From CALLCD01 sp039817885 (lineage in GTDB: Bacteria; Pseudomonadota; Alphaproteobacteria; Caulobacterales; Hyphomonadaceae): DNA of 64,000 bases. The stretch lies in assembly GCA_039817885.1 (NCBI GenBank), contig JBCBUY010000002.1, positions 1-64,000 on the forward strand, given 5' to 3'. Under the pieces are notes generated by a model, which worked only from the letters and a program-made list of their open reading frames with translations, ran no database searches and was not told the DNA's origin. Below are positions 62,475-64,000 of the stretch, piece by piece. Numbering within the stretch: position 1 is the stretch's first letter; every line of letters begins with the position of its first letter. The translations under genes and the position numbers were made by a program.

Positions 62475-63746
62475 ATGTCAGCATCTTATGACCGAGTGAA
62501 AAAGGACATTTACGAGTTGGGAGAAATCCCGCCGGAATTCCATGTTCCTAAGATGATGCATGCTTGGGCTATTCGCCGCGAGCGCCATGGCCGCCCAGCC
62601 ACCGCGATGCAGGTTGAGCAAGTTCCGGTGCCGGAAATCGACTCCGACGAAGTGCTCGTCCTCGTTATGGCTGCGGGTGTGAACTATAACGGCATCTGGG
62701 CAGCACTCGGCGAACCGATTTCCCCATTTGATGTGCACAAAGATGACTTTCACATCGCTGGCTCCGATGCATCGGGCATTGTCTGGGCTGTCGGTAAGAA
62801 AGTCACGCGCGTAAAGCCCGGCGACGAGGTCGTTATTCACTGTAATCAGGATGATGGCGACGACGAAGAATGCAATGGCGGCGATCCGATGTTTTCGCCG
62901 TCGCAGCGGATCTGGGGCTATGAAACGCCGGACGGGTCCTTTGCCCAGTTCTGCCGCGTTCAGGCCCGCCAATGTATGCCGCGCCCCAAACACCTCACTT
63001 GGGAAGAAAGCGCGTGTTACACGCTGACCCTCGCCACGGCTTATCGGATGCTGTTTGGCCACCGACCTCACATTGTGAAGCCCGGACAGAACGTTCTCGT
63101 TTGGGGAGCTTCTGGCGGTCTGGGCTGTTTCGCCACCCAGCTCTGTGCTGTCACCGGAGCCCACGCGATCGGCGTTGTTTCGTCCGATGACAAACGCGAT
63201 TACGTCATGTCCATGGGCGCAAAAGGCGTGCTCAATCGAAAAGACTTCAATTGCTGGGGCCAGCTGCCGACCGTGAATGGCCCGGAATTCAACGACTATA
63301 TGAAAGAGTGCCGGAAGTTCGGGAAGGCGATCTGGGAAGTCACTGGCCGCAAAGACGTCGATATCGTTTTCGAACATCCAGGTGAAGCGACCATGCCGGT
63401 CTCGGTCTTTGTCGTGAAGCGCGGCGGGATGGTCGTGATTTGTGCTGGGACGACCGGCTTTAATCTCACCATGGACGCGCGCTTTCTTTGGATGCGCCAG
63501 AAGCGCGTTCAGGGGTCTCACTTCGCCCATCTGAAACAGGCCGCCGCCGCGAACCAGTTGGTGATTGATCGCCGGATCGATCCCGGCATGTCCGAAGTTT
63601 TGCCTTGGGCAGATATTCCAGCGGCACATGAGAAGATGCTCGACAACAAGCACCTGCCTGGGAATATGGCCGTCCTGGTAACAGCCCCGCGCCCCGGTCT
63701 GCGGACTGTCGAGGATGTCCTCGAAGCCGGACCGGTCATGGCGTGA
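62475..63746 (+). CDS. ccrA: Crotonyl-CoA carboxylase/reductase (Ccr)
   Basis: Ccr reductively carboxylates crotonyl-CoA with NADPH and CO2 to (2S)-ethylmalonyl-CoA. It is the key enzyme of the ethylmalonyl-CoA pathway for acetyl-CoA assimilation. The 423-residue protein is of the zinc-free alcohol dehydrogenase-like group. Blocks are VNYNGIWAALGEPISPFDVH, GSDASGIVWAVGKKV, CNQDDGDDEECNGGDPMFSP, and the nucleotide site LVWGASGGLGCFATQL. GGGGAGG lies before the ATG. The neighbours ecm and the shared operator fit one pathway. Confidence 0.97.
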   Translation: MSASYDRVKKDIYELGEIPPEFHVPKMMHAWAIRRERHGRPATAMQVEQVPVPEIDSDEVLVLVMAAGVNYNGIWAALGEPISPFDVHKDDFHIAGSDASGIVWAVGKKVTRVKPGDEVVIHCNQDDGDDEECNGGDPMFSPSQRIWGYETPDGSFAQFCRVQARQCMPRPKHLTWEESACYTLTLATAYRMLFGHRPHIVKPGQNVLVWGASGGLGCFATQLCAVTGAHAIGVVSSDDKRDYVMSMGAKGVLNRKDFNCWGQLPTVNGPEFNDYMKECRKFGKAIWEVTGRKDVDIVFEHPGEATMPVSVFVVKRGGMVVICAGTTGFNLTMDARFLWMRQKRVQGSHFAHLKQAAAANQLVIDRRIDPGMSEVLPWADIPAAHEKMLDNKHLPGNMAVLVTAPRPGLRTVEDVLEAGPVMA

Positions 63747-63802
63747 CCTTTAAACGAAGCGCCTGAGTAAGGCGGTAAAGCGAGTAGCCTTCCGGGGATA
63801 GA

Positions 63803-64000
63803 TTAAGATGTATCCCACGCTTTTAGGGCCGATCGAAGCTGAACGGTAAGTCCGCCTGAGAGAAGTTTCACTTCGGGGGACAGCCCTTGCGGCAGATTGA
63901 TTGGCCACACAACCGGGGTGAGCTCTCGATGTCTCTCCAGATTGCCCAGGGAGCGGGCAAGCCGTTTGGCGTGAGCAGACGGCGCGTCAAGGACTTTCCG
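63803..64000 (-). CDS. C-terminal part of an unidentified protein (partial)
   Basis: A frame open at the window edge ends at TAA (63803-63805) after 65 codons: RKVLDAPSAHAKRLARSLGN, then LTPVVWPINLPQGLSPEVKL and SGGLTVQLRSALKAWDTS. It has a third-position base composition like the neighbouring genes. I do not recognise the family. It converges on ccr with a gap of about 55 bases containing a small CGCCT/AGGCG hairpin. Confidence 0.5.
   Translation of the reverse strand, partial: RKVLDAPSAHAKRLARSLGNLERHRELTPVVWPINLPQGLSPEVKLLSGGLTVQLRSALKAWDTS

Overview
The window looks like a chromosomal segment of a GC-rich, probably free-living alphaproteobacterium. Pointers are the ethylmalonyl-CoA pathway pair (ecm and ccr), a 1,573-residue NAD-glutamate dehydrogenase, system I cytochrome c maturation genes beside aconitase A, a DUF2794 protein, an alphaproteobacterial-type AccD without a full zinc finger, and the trpF-trpB-trpA-accD-folC block. 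A Caulobacterales (Hyphomonadaceae-like) or Parvularculales relative fits best, but this is inferred from gene content, not from a marker phylogeny. No insertion sequence, prophage, integrase or CRISPR array was seen.

Layout. 0-7.2 kb: purH, an EamA transporter, a YciB/IspZ-type septation protein, a MarR regulator with a histone-like tail, and a leftward ccmA-B-C-D-G set that carries a small relic of a CPBP-type membrane protease. 7.3-16.6 kb: acnA, a DUF1223 thioredoxin-like protein, a leftward four-gene Gld-type ABC system, DUF2794 and a lipoprotein. 16.9-26.7 kb: a siderophore receptor behind a Fur-like palindrome, an NhaC-family antiporter with a tyrosine phosphatase, then a periplasmic caspase-like protein, a serine hydrolase and a TIR-transmembrane-Sel1 protein, then msrA. 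26.8-34.3 kb: tRNA-Ser(GGA), then three exported DUF11-type proteins ending in a 1,691-residue putative outer-membrane protein. 34.3-39.7 kb: trpF-trpB-cutA-trpA-accD-folC. 39.8-53 kb: mixed housekeeping and regulatory genes (TadG-like VWA protein, glyoxalase II, an orphan P-II protein, a membrane diguanylate cyclase, aldehyde dehydrogenase, H-NS-type protein, DUF853 ATPase, a dual thioredoxin/glutaredoxin protein, an AI-2E family protein). 53-64 kb: a candidate small RNA, NAD-GDH, a Bcr/CflA transporter, ecm, a D-amino-acid aminotransferase and ccr.

How the genes fit together. ecm and ccr act in the same acetyl-CoA assimilation route, and nearly identical 15-bp palindrome-like sites (13 of 15 bases the same) lie in front of ecm and between dat and ccr, which suggests one shared regulator. 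trpF, trpB and trpA supply the last steps of tryptophan synthesis, with the P-II-like fold protein CutA placed between trpB and trpA. The ccm genes build c-type cytochromes.

The best candidate for something undescribed is the 20.6-25.8 kb cluster. It holds a cytoplasmic TIR domain with the SxxWxxxE motif, one membrane helix and a run of about nine cysteine-paired Sel1 repeats predicted to be periplasmic, next to an exported caspase-like protease. Second come the roughly 100-nt C-rich RNA in front of NAD-GDH and the shared ecm/ccr operator.
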